A DNA stretch of 64,000 bases from Cryobacterium sp. MP_M3. GTDB taxonomy: Bacteria; Actinomycetota; Actinomycetes; Actinomycetales; Microbacteriaceae. Below the pieces are notes generated by a model. That model was given only the letters and a program-made list of their open reading frames with translations. It was not told the DNA's origin and did no database searches. A program made the translations under genes and the position numbers. Positions 17,806 to 25,143 of the stretch are shown piece after piece (position 1 is the first letter of the stretch; the number at the start of each line of letters is the position of its first letter). The stretch is taken from NCBI RefSeq assembly GCF_015752155.1, contig NZ_JADOVI010000016.1, positions 1 to 64,000 on the forward strand, written 5' to 3'.

Positions 17806-18603
17806 TTACGGCACGAGGTAGTCGGAGTCGCGGGCGTCCGTGATCAGCATGTGCCCGGGGGCGTGGCCGATCGCGAGGGGCGGCCGCGACTCCATCACCG
17901 CGGCCTGCGGGGTCACCCCGCAGGCCCAGAAGACGGGGATGTCCCCCGGCCGGAGCGAGACGGCCTCACCGAAGTCGGGCGCGGCCAGGTCGGCGATGCC
18001 GAGGCGTGCGGGGTCTCCGACGTGAACCGGGGCGCCGTGCACCGCCGGGTAGCGCGCGCTGATCCGCACCGCACCGGCCACCTGCTCGGGCGGGATCGGC
18101 CGCATCGAGACCACCAGTGGGCCACCGAGTGAGCCCGCCGCGGTGGATCGCACGTTCGTGCGGTACATCGGCACGTTCCGGCCCTGGTCGATGTGGGCCA
18201 CCGGGATGCCGCCGTCCTGCAGCGCGGCCTCGAAGGTGAAGCTGCAACCGAGGATGAACGTCACCAGGTCCGGTCGCCACCACTGCCCCAGGTCCGTCGG
18301 TTCGGCGACGAGCTCGCCGTGCTCGTAGACCGTGTAACGAGGCAGGTCGGTACGGATGTCCCCGCCGGCCAGCAGGGCACCGCTGGTCTCGCCCTCGTCC
18401 AGCACGCCGAGCACGGGACACGACTTCGGGTTCCGCTGGGCGAAGAGCAGCACGTCGAAGGCCTGCGCGCGCGGCACGATCAGGATGTTGGCCTGGGTGA
18501 AGCCCCGGGCCCAGCCGGCGGTCGGGGCGACGAGGCCGCCCCGGAAGTGCGCGCGGGCCGCCGCCGCGGTCAGGGTGGCCCGGTCCGGCGGGAGGGCGGG
18601 CAT
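17806..18603 (-). CDS. YcsI-type putative hydro-lyase (DUF1445, D-glutamate cyclase family)
   Basis: 265 residues. Family motifs include ANILIVPRAQAFDVLLFAQRNPKSCPVLGVLDEGE, FILGCSFTFEAALQDGGIPVAHIDQGRNVPMYRTN, VVSMRPIPPEQ and PVFWACGVTPQAAVMES. The family is related to vertebrate D-glutamate cyclase, which makes 5-oxo-D-proline; the bacterial members are annotated only as putative hydro-lyases. Next to 5-oxoprolinase genes, a role in producing or interconverting 5-oxoproline is plausible. It lies four bases behind the NRAMP-like gene on the same strand, as in the ycsF-ycsG-ycsI cluster of Bacillus subtilis. Confidence 0.88.
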   Translation of the reverse strand: MPALPPDRATLTAAAARAHFRGGLVAPTAGWARGFTQANILIVPRAQAFDVLLFAQRNPKSCPVLGVLDEGETSGALLAGGDIRTDLPRYTVYEHGELVAEPTDLGQWWRPDLVTFILGCSFTFEAALQDGGIPVAHIDQGRNVPMYRTNVRSTAAGSLGGPLVVSMRPIPPEQVAGAVRISARYPAVHGAPVHVGDPARLGIADLAAPDFGEAVSLRPGDIPVFWACGVTPQAAVMESRPPLAIGHAPGHMLITDARDSDYLVP

Positions 18604-18607
18604 CCGT

Positions 18608-19864
18608 CTACACCCAGAGCTTGGCGAGGCCGCCGAGCGACTGGTAACCGAGGAAGAGCGTGAGCAGCCACGCCAGCACCCCGATGGCCAGCAGCCACTT
18701 CGGGTAGACGTAGCCGCCGAGCAGGTCGCGGCGGCGCCACGCCACCCAGAGGATGACAGCGAAGCCCACGGGCAGGATCAGGCCGTTGATGGCCCCGGCC
18801 ATGATCAGCAGTGTCGCGGGCGCCTGCCCGAGGAGCGTGTAGACCACGGTCGACACGGCGATGAACGCACAGGTGGCGATGCTGCGGGTTCGCGGGGAGG
18901 TCCGCGGGGTGGTCACGAAGGAGATCGAGGTGTACGCGGCCCCGATCACGGAGGTGATCGACGCGGCCCAGAGCACGATGCCGAAGAGCCGCAGCCCGAT
19001 CTCGCCGGCCGCAGCCTGGAACGCCTCAGCCGGCTGGTTGTCGCTGGTCAGCGCGACCCCGCCGGCGACGACGCCGAGGATCGCGAGGAACAGCAGAACC
19101 CGGATCACGCCGGTGATGATGATGCCCAGGACCGAGCTGCGGGTGATCGCGGTGACGTTGTCACGACCAGAGACGCCGGCGTCGATCATCCGGTGCGCTC
19201 CGGCGTAGGTGATGTAGCCGCCGATGGTGCCGCCGATCAGCGTGGTGATGATGAGGAAGTCGACGCCGTCGGGGATGACCGCGTTCTTGAGGGCCAGGCC
19301 GAGGGGCGGATGCGACACGATCGCCACGTAGGCGATCAGCAGGATCATCACCGCGCCGAGCACGACGACGATCTTGTCGAGCGCGAGCCCCGCCTTCTTG
19401 CTCAGGAAGATCGCGATGGCGATCACGGCGGAGATGACGCCGCCGACCTTCGCGTCGACGCCGAACAGCACGTTGGCTCCCAGGCCGGTTCCCGCGATGT
19501 TGCCGATGTTGAAGACCAGCCCGCCGAGGCAGATCAGCGCGGCGAGAAACCAGCCCGAGCCGGGAAGGACGGTGTTGGCGAGTTCCTGGGCCCGCTTGCC
19601 GCTGACGCCGATGACCCGCCAGACGTTGAGCTGCACGGCGATGTCCACGAGGATCGAGACGAGGATGGCGAAGGCGAAGGCGGCGCCGAGCTGCACCGTG
19701 AAGCTGGTGGTCTGCACGATGAAGCCAGGCCCGACGGCGCTCGTCGCCATCAGGAACATCGCCCCGAGGAGGGCGCTTCGCTGGGTCTTCCGCCGCCCGG
19801 CCGGCTTCTCCGGGCGGGGGCCGGAGGGGCGTTTGGTTCGTGCGGGGCTCACGGTGGTAACCAT
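18608..19864 (-). CDS. NRAMP-family transporter, YcsG-like
   Basis: 418 residues from ATG 19864; an upstream in-frame start at 19912 adds 16 residues without a ribosome-binding site. About eleven membrane helices are visible, starting at ALLGAMFLMATSAVGPGFIVQTTSF, where classical metal-transporting NRAMPs have the DPGN motif. Here that position reads SAVGPGFI, so the canonical metal-binding Asp-Asn pair is missing and the substrate may not be a divalent metal. In Bacillus subtilis ycsG lies in the kip/ycs operon with the same partners. It probably imports a compound related to 5-oxoproline, though that is inference. An operator-bearing promoter lies 63-90 bases upstream. Confidence 0.85.
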   Translation of the reverse strand: MVTTVSPARTKRPSGPRPEKPAGRRKTQRSALLGAMFLMATSAVGPGFIVQTTSFTVQLGAAFAFAILVSILVDIAVQLNVWRVIGVSGKRAQELANTVLPGSGWFLAALICLGGLVFNIGNIAGTGLGANVLFGVDAKVGGVISAVIAIAIFLSKKAGLALDKIVVVLGAVMILLIAYVAIVSHPPLGLALKNAVIPDGVDFLIITTLIGGTIGGYITYAGAHRMIDAGVSGRDNVTAITRSSVLGIIITGVIRVLLFLAILGVVAGGVALTSDNQPAEAFQAAAGEIGLRLFGIVLWAASITSVIGAAYTSISFVTTPRTSPRTRSIATCAFIAVSTVVYTLLGQAPATLLIMAGAINGLILPVGFAVILWVAWRRRDLLGGYVYPKWLLAIGVLAWLLTLFLGYQSLGGLAKLWV

Positions 19865-19926
19865 CGGGCGCTCACTTCTCTGTGGGGGAATGCTGTCAGC
19901 ACCGGCGGCCACTGAGTTCGTGACAG

Positions 19927-19954
19927 CCTATAGATTGTTCAACAATCAGCGCAA
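19927..19954 (-). promoter_or_regulatory. Promoter of ycsG-ycsI with operator in the spacer
   Basis: On the minus strand TTGCGC (19949-19954), a 16-bp spacer, then TATAGG (19927-19932). The spacer contains the palindrome GATTGTT-G-AACAATC (19933-19947), the same core as upstream of pxpA. Binding here would block RNA polymerase, consistent with repression by the local GntR protein. Confidence 0.65.
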
Positions 19955-19993
19955 CCCCATCGCGCAGGTGAACCGCTGACACCCCCCGAAAGA

Positions 19994-20036
19994 GGGCAAA
20001 TGGTCGGTCCGGGAGCACCAGACCGACCATGTGCCC
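19994..20036 (-). terminator. Hairpin terminator of the merR gene
   Basis: Inverted repeat ATGGTCGGTC (20000-20009) / GACCGACCAT (20021-20030), extended beyond one mismatch by GGGCA / TGCCC, loop of 11 bases. It lies just past the MerR-type gene stop. Confidence 0.6.
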
Positions 20037-20044
20037 GCCCTGCT

Positions 20045-20821
20045 CTAGGTCTCCTGCGACGGCCGCAGGTGTCGATCGGAGTAGACGACCATGGCGTCGC
20101 GCACGAATTCGGCGCCGCGAACCCCGCCGAAGTTGGCCGCGAACCGTTCGTCGGCGACGTACATCTCACCGAGCCCGACGAAGTATTCCCGGGTCGGTCC
20201 GGTCGTGCCGGCACCGGGCGTTCCCGGGATGCCGGCCAGCCAGTCGAACTGACGCCCGGCCAGCCGCTGGCCCTCCTCGCCCTCGGGGGCGAGGCCTCGC
20301 TCGGCGGCGGCCTGCCACTCGGCCGCGAGCTGCCGCTGCTCGTTCTGCCAGGCCGCCTTCTCGGCCGGGCTCTTCCTCGTCCACCAGGCGTCGCCGTCGG
20401 CATAGGCGGCCTTCCCCCAGCGTCCCTCGACCTCGTCCCGGTGGGCCGTGTGGTCGAAGCCGTCGAACATCTGCTCAGCCATGAGTTGTTCCTTTCTGTC
20501 CAGGGTGTCAATCGTGTTCTCGATGGAGCGAATCTGCCGGGCGAGCCTCACTCGCTCTTGGCGCAGCCAGTCGAGGTGGGCGGCCAGGGCGCGCGTCTCA
20601 TCCGTCTGCTCGTCGATCACCTCGCGAATGGCGAGGAGGCCGAGGCCGAGGTCGCGGAGCATGAGGATGCGCTGCAGCCGCACGAGCGCGCGCTCGTCGT
20701 AATAGCGGTAGCCGTTGGCGCCGATCCGGCTGGGCTCGAGCAGCCCGACCGTGCCGTAGTGGCGCAGCGTGCGGCTGGTGGTGTTCGCCAGTCGCGCGAT
20801 GTCCTGGATCGACCAGTCCAT
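20045..20821 (-). CDS. MerR-family regulator with TipAS domain
   Basis: 258 residues from ATG 20821, which has a strong ribosome-binding site (GGGAGG). Residues 1-70 are a MerR winged helix (WSIQDIARLANTTSRTLRHYGTVGLLEPSRIGANGYRYYDE), 75-110 a dimerisation coiled coil, and about 115-258 a TipAS antibiotic-recognition-type domain (MFDGFDHTAHRDEVEGRWG..., EYFVGLGEMYVADERFAANF). TipA proteins bind thiopeptide and other drugs and activate their own promoter. The gene has a matching 19-bp-spacer promoter. No target gene other than itself is adjacent. Confidence 0.92.
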   Translation of the reverse strand: MDWSIQDIARLANTTSRTLRHYGTVGLLEPSRIGANGYRYYDERALVRLQRILMLRDLGLGLLAIREVIDEQTDETRALAAHLDWLRQERVRLARQIRSIENTIDTLDRKEQLMAEQMFDGFDHTAHRDEVEGRWGKAAYADGDAWWTRKSPAEKAAWQNEQRQLAAEWQAAAERGLAPEGEEGQRLAGRQFDWLAGIPGTPGAGTTGPTREYFVGLGEMYVADERFAANFGGVRGAEFVRDAMVVYSDRHLRPSQET

Positions 20822-20864
20822 GGTGCCTCCCGTCGTGTCGAGTGTCTCGAATGCGTCGATTCCC

Positions 20865-20895
20865 ACCCTAGAACTTGACGCAGCGTCAATGTCAA
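20865..20895 (-). promoter_or_regulatory. MerR-type promoter with 19-bp spacer and palindromic operator
   Basis: On the minus strand TTGACA (20890-20895), a 19-bp spacer, then TAGGGT (20865-20870). The spacer contains the perfect palindrome TTGACG-CTG-CGTCAA (20875-20889). Over-long spacers with an operator between the hexamers are the hallmark of promoters activated by MerR proteins, so the downstream TipA-type gene is probably autoregulated. Confidence 0.8.
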
Positions 20896-20970
20896 GGCGG
20901 ATCGGCGCCGGGTGTCGAGGCCCGAAGCGTCGAGGCCCCGAGCGTCGACCGGATCAGAGCGTCGACCGGA

Positions 20971-22143
20971 TCAGGCGCAGAAACCGGCGATGGTGCCGGC
21001 CAGGATCTCGGTCAGCTGGAGCACGGATACCTCCTCCGCCCACTCTTCTGCGGCGTGGGCCCCGCCGCCGGCGACGCCGATCACCAGGCAGGGGATGCCC
21101 GCCTCGTGGAGCAGCCCGGCGTCCGTCCAGAACGGTTCGCCCCGCGTTGCCGGAGGATGCCCGAGCACGCGGCCGGCCTCGGCTCGGGCGAGCCGCACGA
21201 TCGACCAGTCCGGATCGGCCTCGAACGCCGCCCGCGCCACGAGCCGGGTCAGGCGAAAACGGAAGTCCGCGGTGCGCTCGGCGATGGCCGTGAGCAGACC
21301 CCGCAATTCCGCCTCGACGTCGTCGGGCGTCTCGCCGGGCAGCGTGCGGCGCTCGATCGTGAGCGTGCAGGTCGCGGCGACGGTGGCGGCATCAGTGCCC
21401 CCGCGGATCATGGAGACCCGCACCGTGCCGTGCCCGAGGAGCGGATGCGCCGGACCGGCCTCGATCTGCTCGCGCAGGCCGTCGAGGGCGCGGAGCACGA
21501 GACCGGCGTGCGCGATCGCATCGACGCCCCGCTCCGGCTGGGAGCCGTGTGCGGCCAGCCCGATGAGTTCGAGCTCGAACCAGGCGAAGCCGCGGTGGGC
21601 GAGGGTCAGGCAGAGCTCGCTCGGTTCCGCCACGATCGCCGCGTCGGCCCGGTGGCTGCGCAGCACCTCCATGGTGCCGAGGCTGCCGAATTCCTCGTCG
21701 GCGACCAGGGTGACGAGCACGTCACCGGGGAGCCCGGCGGCGGATGCCCGCGCCGCCGCGACGAGGATCGCCGCCACGCCACCCTTCATGTCGAAGGCGC
21801 CGCGGCCGAGCACCCGGCCGCCGCGCCGCTCGCCGGAGAACGGGTCGCCGTCGTAGCCGGCGACGCCCACGGTGTCGAGGTGGCCGTTGAGCATGAGGGA
21901 ACGGCCGCCGCCGCTCCCGCGGAAGATGGCGACGATCGAGGGCCGCCCCGGGCGTTCCTCGAGGCGGTGAACCTCGAAGCCGTGGCCCTCGAGCCAGCGC
22001 GCGCACCAGTCCGCGATCGCCACCTCCCCGGCCGCGCCGGGCACGAGATCGGGATTGACCGAGTCGATGCCGATAAGCCGCCGCATCAGGTCGATCGGGT
22101 CGTCGGCTCCGCTGGTCCCGGCCCCACTCCGCTCGCTGGTCAC
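20971..22143 (-). CDS. M20-family metallopeptidase/deacylase (ArgE/DapE-like)
   Basis: 390 residues. The dizinc ligands are visible: His88 in NGHLDT, catalytic Asp90, bridging Asp118 in GRGAFDMKGG, the general base pair Glu150-Glu151 in ADEEFGSLG, an Asp/Glu near 173 (VAEPSEL), and the C-terminal histidine in GGGAHAAEEW. The lid domain contains ELELIGLAAHGSQPERGVDAI. Members cleave N-acyl amino acids or dipeptides (acetylornithine, succinyl-DAP and others); the exact substrate cannot be read from the sequence. It is a single gene, divergent from the membrane protein at 22201. Confidence 0.85.
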   Translation of the reverse strand: MTSERSGAGTSGADDPIDLMRRLIGIDSVNPDLVPGAAGEVAIADWCARWLEGHGFEVHRLEERPGRPSIVAIFRGSGGGRSLMLNGHLDTVGVAGYDGDPFSGERRGGRVLGRGAFDMKGGVAAILVAAARASAAGLPGDVLVTLVADEEFGSLGTMEVLRSHRADAAIVAEPSELCLTLAHRGFAWFELELIGLAAHGSQPERGVDAIAHAGLVLRALDGLREQIEAGPAHPLLGHGTVRVSMIRGGTDAATVAATCTLTIERRTLPGETPDDVEAELRGLLTAIAERTADFRFRLTRLVARAAFEADPDWSIVRLARAEAGRVLGHPPATRGEPFWTDAGLLHEAGIPCLVIGVAGGGAHAAEEWAEEVSVLQLTEILAGTIAGFCA

Positions 22144-22200
22144 AGCTTGAATCTACCGGCGGCCGGCGCGATCCCGGAGGATGCATCGGTACCATGTGGC

Positions 22201-23040
22201 ATGCGAAGTGCGACGGATGGCGCGACCGATGGCACGGTGACGGATGCCCCGCCGCTGGTCTCCTGGGGACTCCTGCCTGCCGGGCTGCTGTCAGCGTCGG
22301 CGGTCCTGCTCTTCGGGGTGCGTGCGGCCCTCCCCGGCTATGCGCTGCTGATCGCGGCCCTGGCCCTGGCCTTCGTCGTGAACCGAGCGCTGTTCAAGGA
22401 CCTGCTCCTGCTCGCGCTCGGCCTGGTGATCATCAGCACGATCTCGGTCGAGGCGAACATCGACTACCCGAACATGGCGTTGATGGGCACCGTGCTGACC
22501 CTCGCGGTGCTCGTGCCCTATCTGATCTCGCGCTACGGCTACCGGGACCACGCAATCCGCTTCCCGATTCGAACCGGCCAGCGCTGGAGCACCCTCGAAC
22601 GCTGGTATCTCGTCATCGTCGTCGGCCTCGGCTACGCGATCCTCCCGACCTATTTCATCCGATCGGGCGCCTACCAGAACTGGCCGGCAGTGACCGTTCC
22701 CGATGAGATCGCACGCCTTTTCGTAGGCGTGGGCTTCGTCGGCATCTGGGACGAGCTGTTCTTCATCTGCGTCGCCTTCACCCTGCTCCGGCGCCATTTC
22801 CCGGACTGGCAGGCCAATCTGCTGCAGGCGGTGATCTTCTGCTCCTTCCTCTGGGAGCTCGGCTACCAGAGCTGGGGCCCCCTGATGACCTTCCCCTTCG
22901 CGCTGCTGCAGGGTTACACGTTCAAACTCACCAGGTCACTCACCTATGTCGTCTGCGTACACCTGCTCTTCGACCTGGTGGTCTTCCTTGTCATCGTGCA
23001 TGCGCACACGCGCGAGTGGCTGGCGATCTTCCCCTACTGA
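22201..23040 (+). CDS. CPBP-like integral membrane protein with degenerate protease motifs
   Basis: 279 residues, ATG 22201. About eight hydrophobic helices. The region GIWDELFFICVAFTLLRRHFP, then FCSFLWELGYQ, then CVHLLFDLVVFL aligns in order with the three motifs of CPBP/CAAX-type intramembrane proteases (EExxxR, FxxxH, HxxxN/D). The first motif reads D-E without the following arginine and the second lacks its histidine, so proteolytic activity is doubtful. CPBP proteins take part in prenyl-protein processing or bacteriocin immunity. It is a single gene, divergent from the M20 peptidase. Confidence 0.7.
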   Translation: MRSATDGATDGTVTDAPPLVSWGLLPAGLLSASAVLLFGVRAALPGYALLIAALALAFVVNRALFKDLLLLALGLVIISTISVEANIDYPNMALMGTVLTLAVLVPYLISRYGYRDHAIRFPIRTGQRWSTLERWYLVIVVGLGYAILPTYFIRSGAYQNWPAVTVPDEIARLFVGVGFVGIWDELFFICVAFTLLRRHFPDWQANLLQAVIFCSFLWELGYQSWGPLMTFPFALLQGYTFKLTRSLTYVVCVHLLFDLVVFLVIVHAHTREWLAIFPY

Positions 23041-23221
23041 CCGCGCCCCCGTCGGACCCGGCGCCAGGATTTCGGCCCACCCAAGCACCGGCGGTCGGGC
23101 CCGTCGAGACCCCGAACCCCCGAACCCCCGAACCCCACGGTGGTCGAGCCCGTCGAGACCCGCGGCCCAGATTCCGATGATCTCAGCCTTACGCGCGGTC
23201 CCGGCGGAACCGGCTGGCCGT
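23041..23221. repeat. Repeat-rich convergent intergenic region
   Basis: Between the stops of the CPBP-like and DUF222/HNH genes. Two copies of a CGRGCCCGTCGAGACC element (about 23095-23111 and 23146-23161) flank three short CCGAACCCC tandem units (23112-23137). The element recurs at 25088-25109 and 31058-31076. No gene is visible. Confidence 0.6.
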
Positions 23222-25006
23222 TCAGTCCGTGTCCTGGTCCGCGGCCGGCGTGCCCGGGTCGAGCTGCCGGCGCGTCTTGCCGGGGAGGGCGATGCGCGTT
23301 TGTTCCGGGTCGACCGACACCGGTGGTTTCAGCCAGTACTGGTCGCCGTCGCGGAGGATGACCCAACCTGTGTTGTGGAGGAGCAGGTGGTGGGGGTGGC
23401 AGAGGCTGACGCCGTCGGCGAGGTCGGTGTGGCCCTGTTCGAGGAGCCAGGTTTTGAGGTGGTGGGCTTCGGTCCAGGACGGGGGCCGGGTGCAGTCGGG
23501 CCAGATGCAGCCGCCGTCGCGGGTGCCCATGGCGGTGCGTTGGGCCGAGGTGAAGAGGCGTTGTTCTCTGCCGACGTCGAGGGGCTGGCCGGTGTTGTCG
23601 AAGAGGATTCCGATGTAGCCGGTGTCGCAGAGTTGTCGTTCGACGGTGGCGAGGGAGACCGGGGCAGGACTGCCCTCGATGGAGCCATGCCCGGCCGCCA
23701 GAACCACGGCCGTCCCGGGCTGGCCGGATAGCTTGAAGGGAGCGGCTGTGTCAGGTCTGGCCACCGGAATGAGCTGGGGGTCTGACGGCTCCGGTGCTCC
23801 CGGTGCTTCAGATGCCGTGGTGGCGGGGGTTGTTCTTGGTGTTGACGGGGACGTGTCGGCCGGTGCCGGGGTGGCACTCCCGGCACCGGCACCGGTTTCA
23901 TCACCGGTGCCCGTGCTGGTGCGGGTGGCGTTGGTGAGGTCTTTTTGGGTGACGATGATGCGTACGGCGGGGCGGCGGCCGCCGAGCATCTGGCCGGGGT
24001 CTGCTTCGCCGGCGATTTTGAGTAGTTGCACGAACGAGTCCGCGGCGATCTGCGCGGTGCTGCGCGGGTCGTCCTGGACGGCCTTGGCCCAGGCGGCGCG
24101 CTTCGGGTCCACGAAGCGCACCCCGCCGCGCCTGGGGCTGGTGATCGAGTCGTAGGTGGAGAGCACGAACTCGCCGTCTTCGGGGGCGAAGAGCCCGTGC
24201 AGGCGGACCTTGCCGTCGGCGAGGCGGTAGACCTTGAGGAACCGGTCGTCGTAAGCCTGCTTCTCCCGGGCGGCGATGCCGGCCTGGTCGAGGTCGTCGC
24301 GCATCCTCCGGGCTTGTTTGAAACACTGGTCCGCGTTCAACTCACCCGCCTCCGCCAGTAGCCGGGTGAGGGCGGTGGCGAGTTTGTCTGCCGTGACGGC
24401 GGTGTCGATATCGCCCAGGCCCTTGCGGATGGATTCGGCGGCGTCGACCGAGAGAGTGCCGGCGGTCACGGCACGGGCGATCGGCGCCTGCCACGACCCG
24501 GGACCGGCCGGATCGGGCGGGAAACCGCCCGTCCCACCGAGGCCGCCCGAGTCGCCGCCGGCGCCCGAGTCGTCGACACCGGCAGTCCCGTCAGCAGCAG
24601 TCCCGTCAACGCTCGTCCCGTCGGCGCCGGTCCCGTCGTCACCGAGCGCCCCACGCACCTCTGTGGCCTGCTGGTCGGCGGCCTCCGCCTGGGCGAGCAT
24701 CGTGCCGACCGCGACGAGCTTGAAGGCTTCGTTCTTGCTCGAGCCGGTGACCTTCTGGATCATCGCCTCCGGGGAGAGGAAACCCTGCTGCGCAGCTAGG
24801 CCCGAATGGCCCAGCTCCGGGCGGGAGCGGTCGGCGATGGTCGCGGCCATCCACGCCGCCCGGGTCTCCAGCAGCCGACGTGCGGTGGCGATGTCTCTTT
24901 GACCGGCCAGCGCCGCGGCATCCGACAGAGCCTCATATTCGGCGCTGGAACCGCCCAGACGGGCGACGGCATCCGCCGCCTCTCTGAGCTGCTCTGCTGG
25001 GTTCAT
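23222..25006 (-). CDS. DUF222/HNH endonuclease-signature protein
   Basis: 594 residues from ATG 25006 (the frame extends nine codons further without better support). The N-terminal half is DUF222 (LRDDLDQAGIAAREKQAYDDRFLKVYRLADGKVRLHGLFAPEDGEFVLSTYDSI). The C-terminal HNH motif reads RDGGCIWPDCTRPPSWTEAHHLKTW...SLCHPHHLLLHNTGW with all Cys/His/Asn positions present. Two low-complexity stretches rich in Gly/Asp/Thr and Thr/Pro split the protein. Such genes are often multicopy and dispersed in Microbacteriaceae, which suggests mobility or expansion. The biological role is not established. It is preceded by a palindromic repeat at 25088. Confidence 0.9.
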   Translation of the reverse strand: MNPAEQLREAADAVARLGGSSAEYEALSDAAALAGQRDIATARRLLETRAAWMAATIADRSRPELGHSGLAAQQGFLSPEAMIQKVTGSSKNEAFKLVAVGTMLAQAEAADQQATEVRGALGDDGTGADGTSVDGTAADGTAGVDDSGAGGDSGGLGGTGGFPPDPAGPGSWQAPIARAVTAGTLSVDAAESIRKGLGDIDTAVTADKLATALTRLLAEAGELNADQCFKQARRMRDDLDQAGIAAREKQAYDDRFLKVYRLADGKVRLHGLFAPEDGEFVLSTYDSITSPRRGGVRFVDPKRAAWAKAVQDDPRSTAQIAADSFVQLLKIAGEADPGQMLGGRRPAVRIIVTQKDLTNATRTSTGTGDETGAGAGSATPAPADTSPSTPRTTPATTASEAPGAPEPSDPQLIPVARPDTAAPFKLSGQPGTAVVLAAGHGSIEGSPAPVSLATVERQLCDTGYIGILFDNTGQPLDVGREQRLFTSAQRTAMGTRDGGCIWPDCTRPPSWTEAHHLKTWLLEQGHTDLADGVSLCHPHHLLLHNTGWVILRDGDQYWLKPPVSVDPEQTRIALPGKTRRQLDPGTPAADQDTD

Positions 25007-25087
25007 GCCACGAAGATACCAAAACACGAACACAGATGTGAGACATTGTCACGTCTTGTGGACAACTTGTTCGAAGCTTTATTCTGT

Positions 25088-25109
25088 GGTCTCGACAGGC
25101 TCGACCACC
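25088..25109. repeat. Palindromic GGTCTCGACAGGCTCGACC element
   Basis: Imperfect palindrome between the HNH start and the glycosyltransferase stop. It belongs to the same family as the elements at 23095-23161 and 31058-31076. Near-identical short sequences are common between genes of high-GC actinobacteria. Confidence 0.65.
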
Positions 25110-25143
25110 GGGCGGCTCGCCCACCGTGGGCCGGCAGGAAGCC

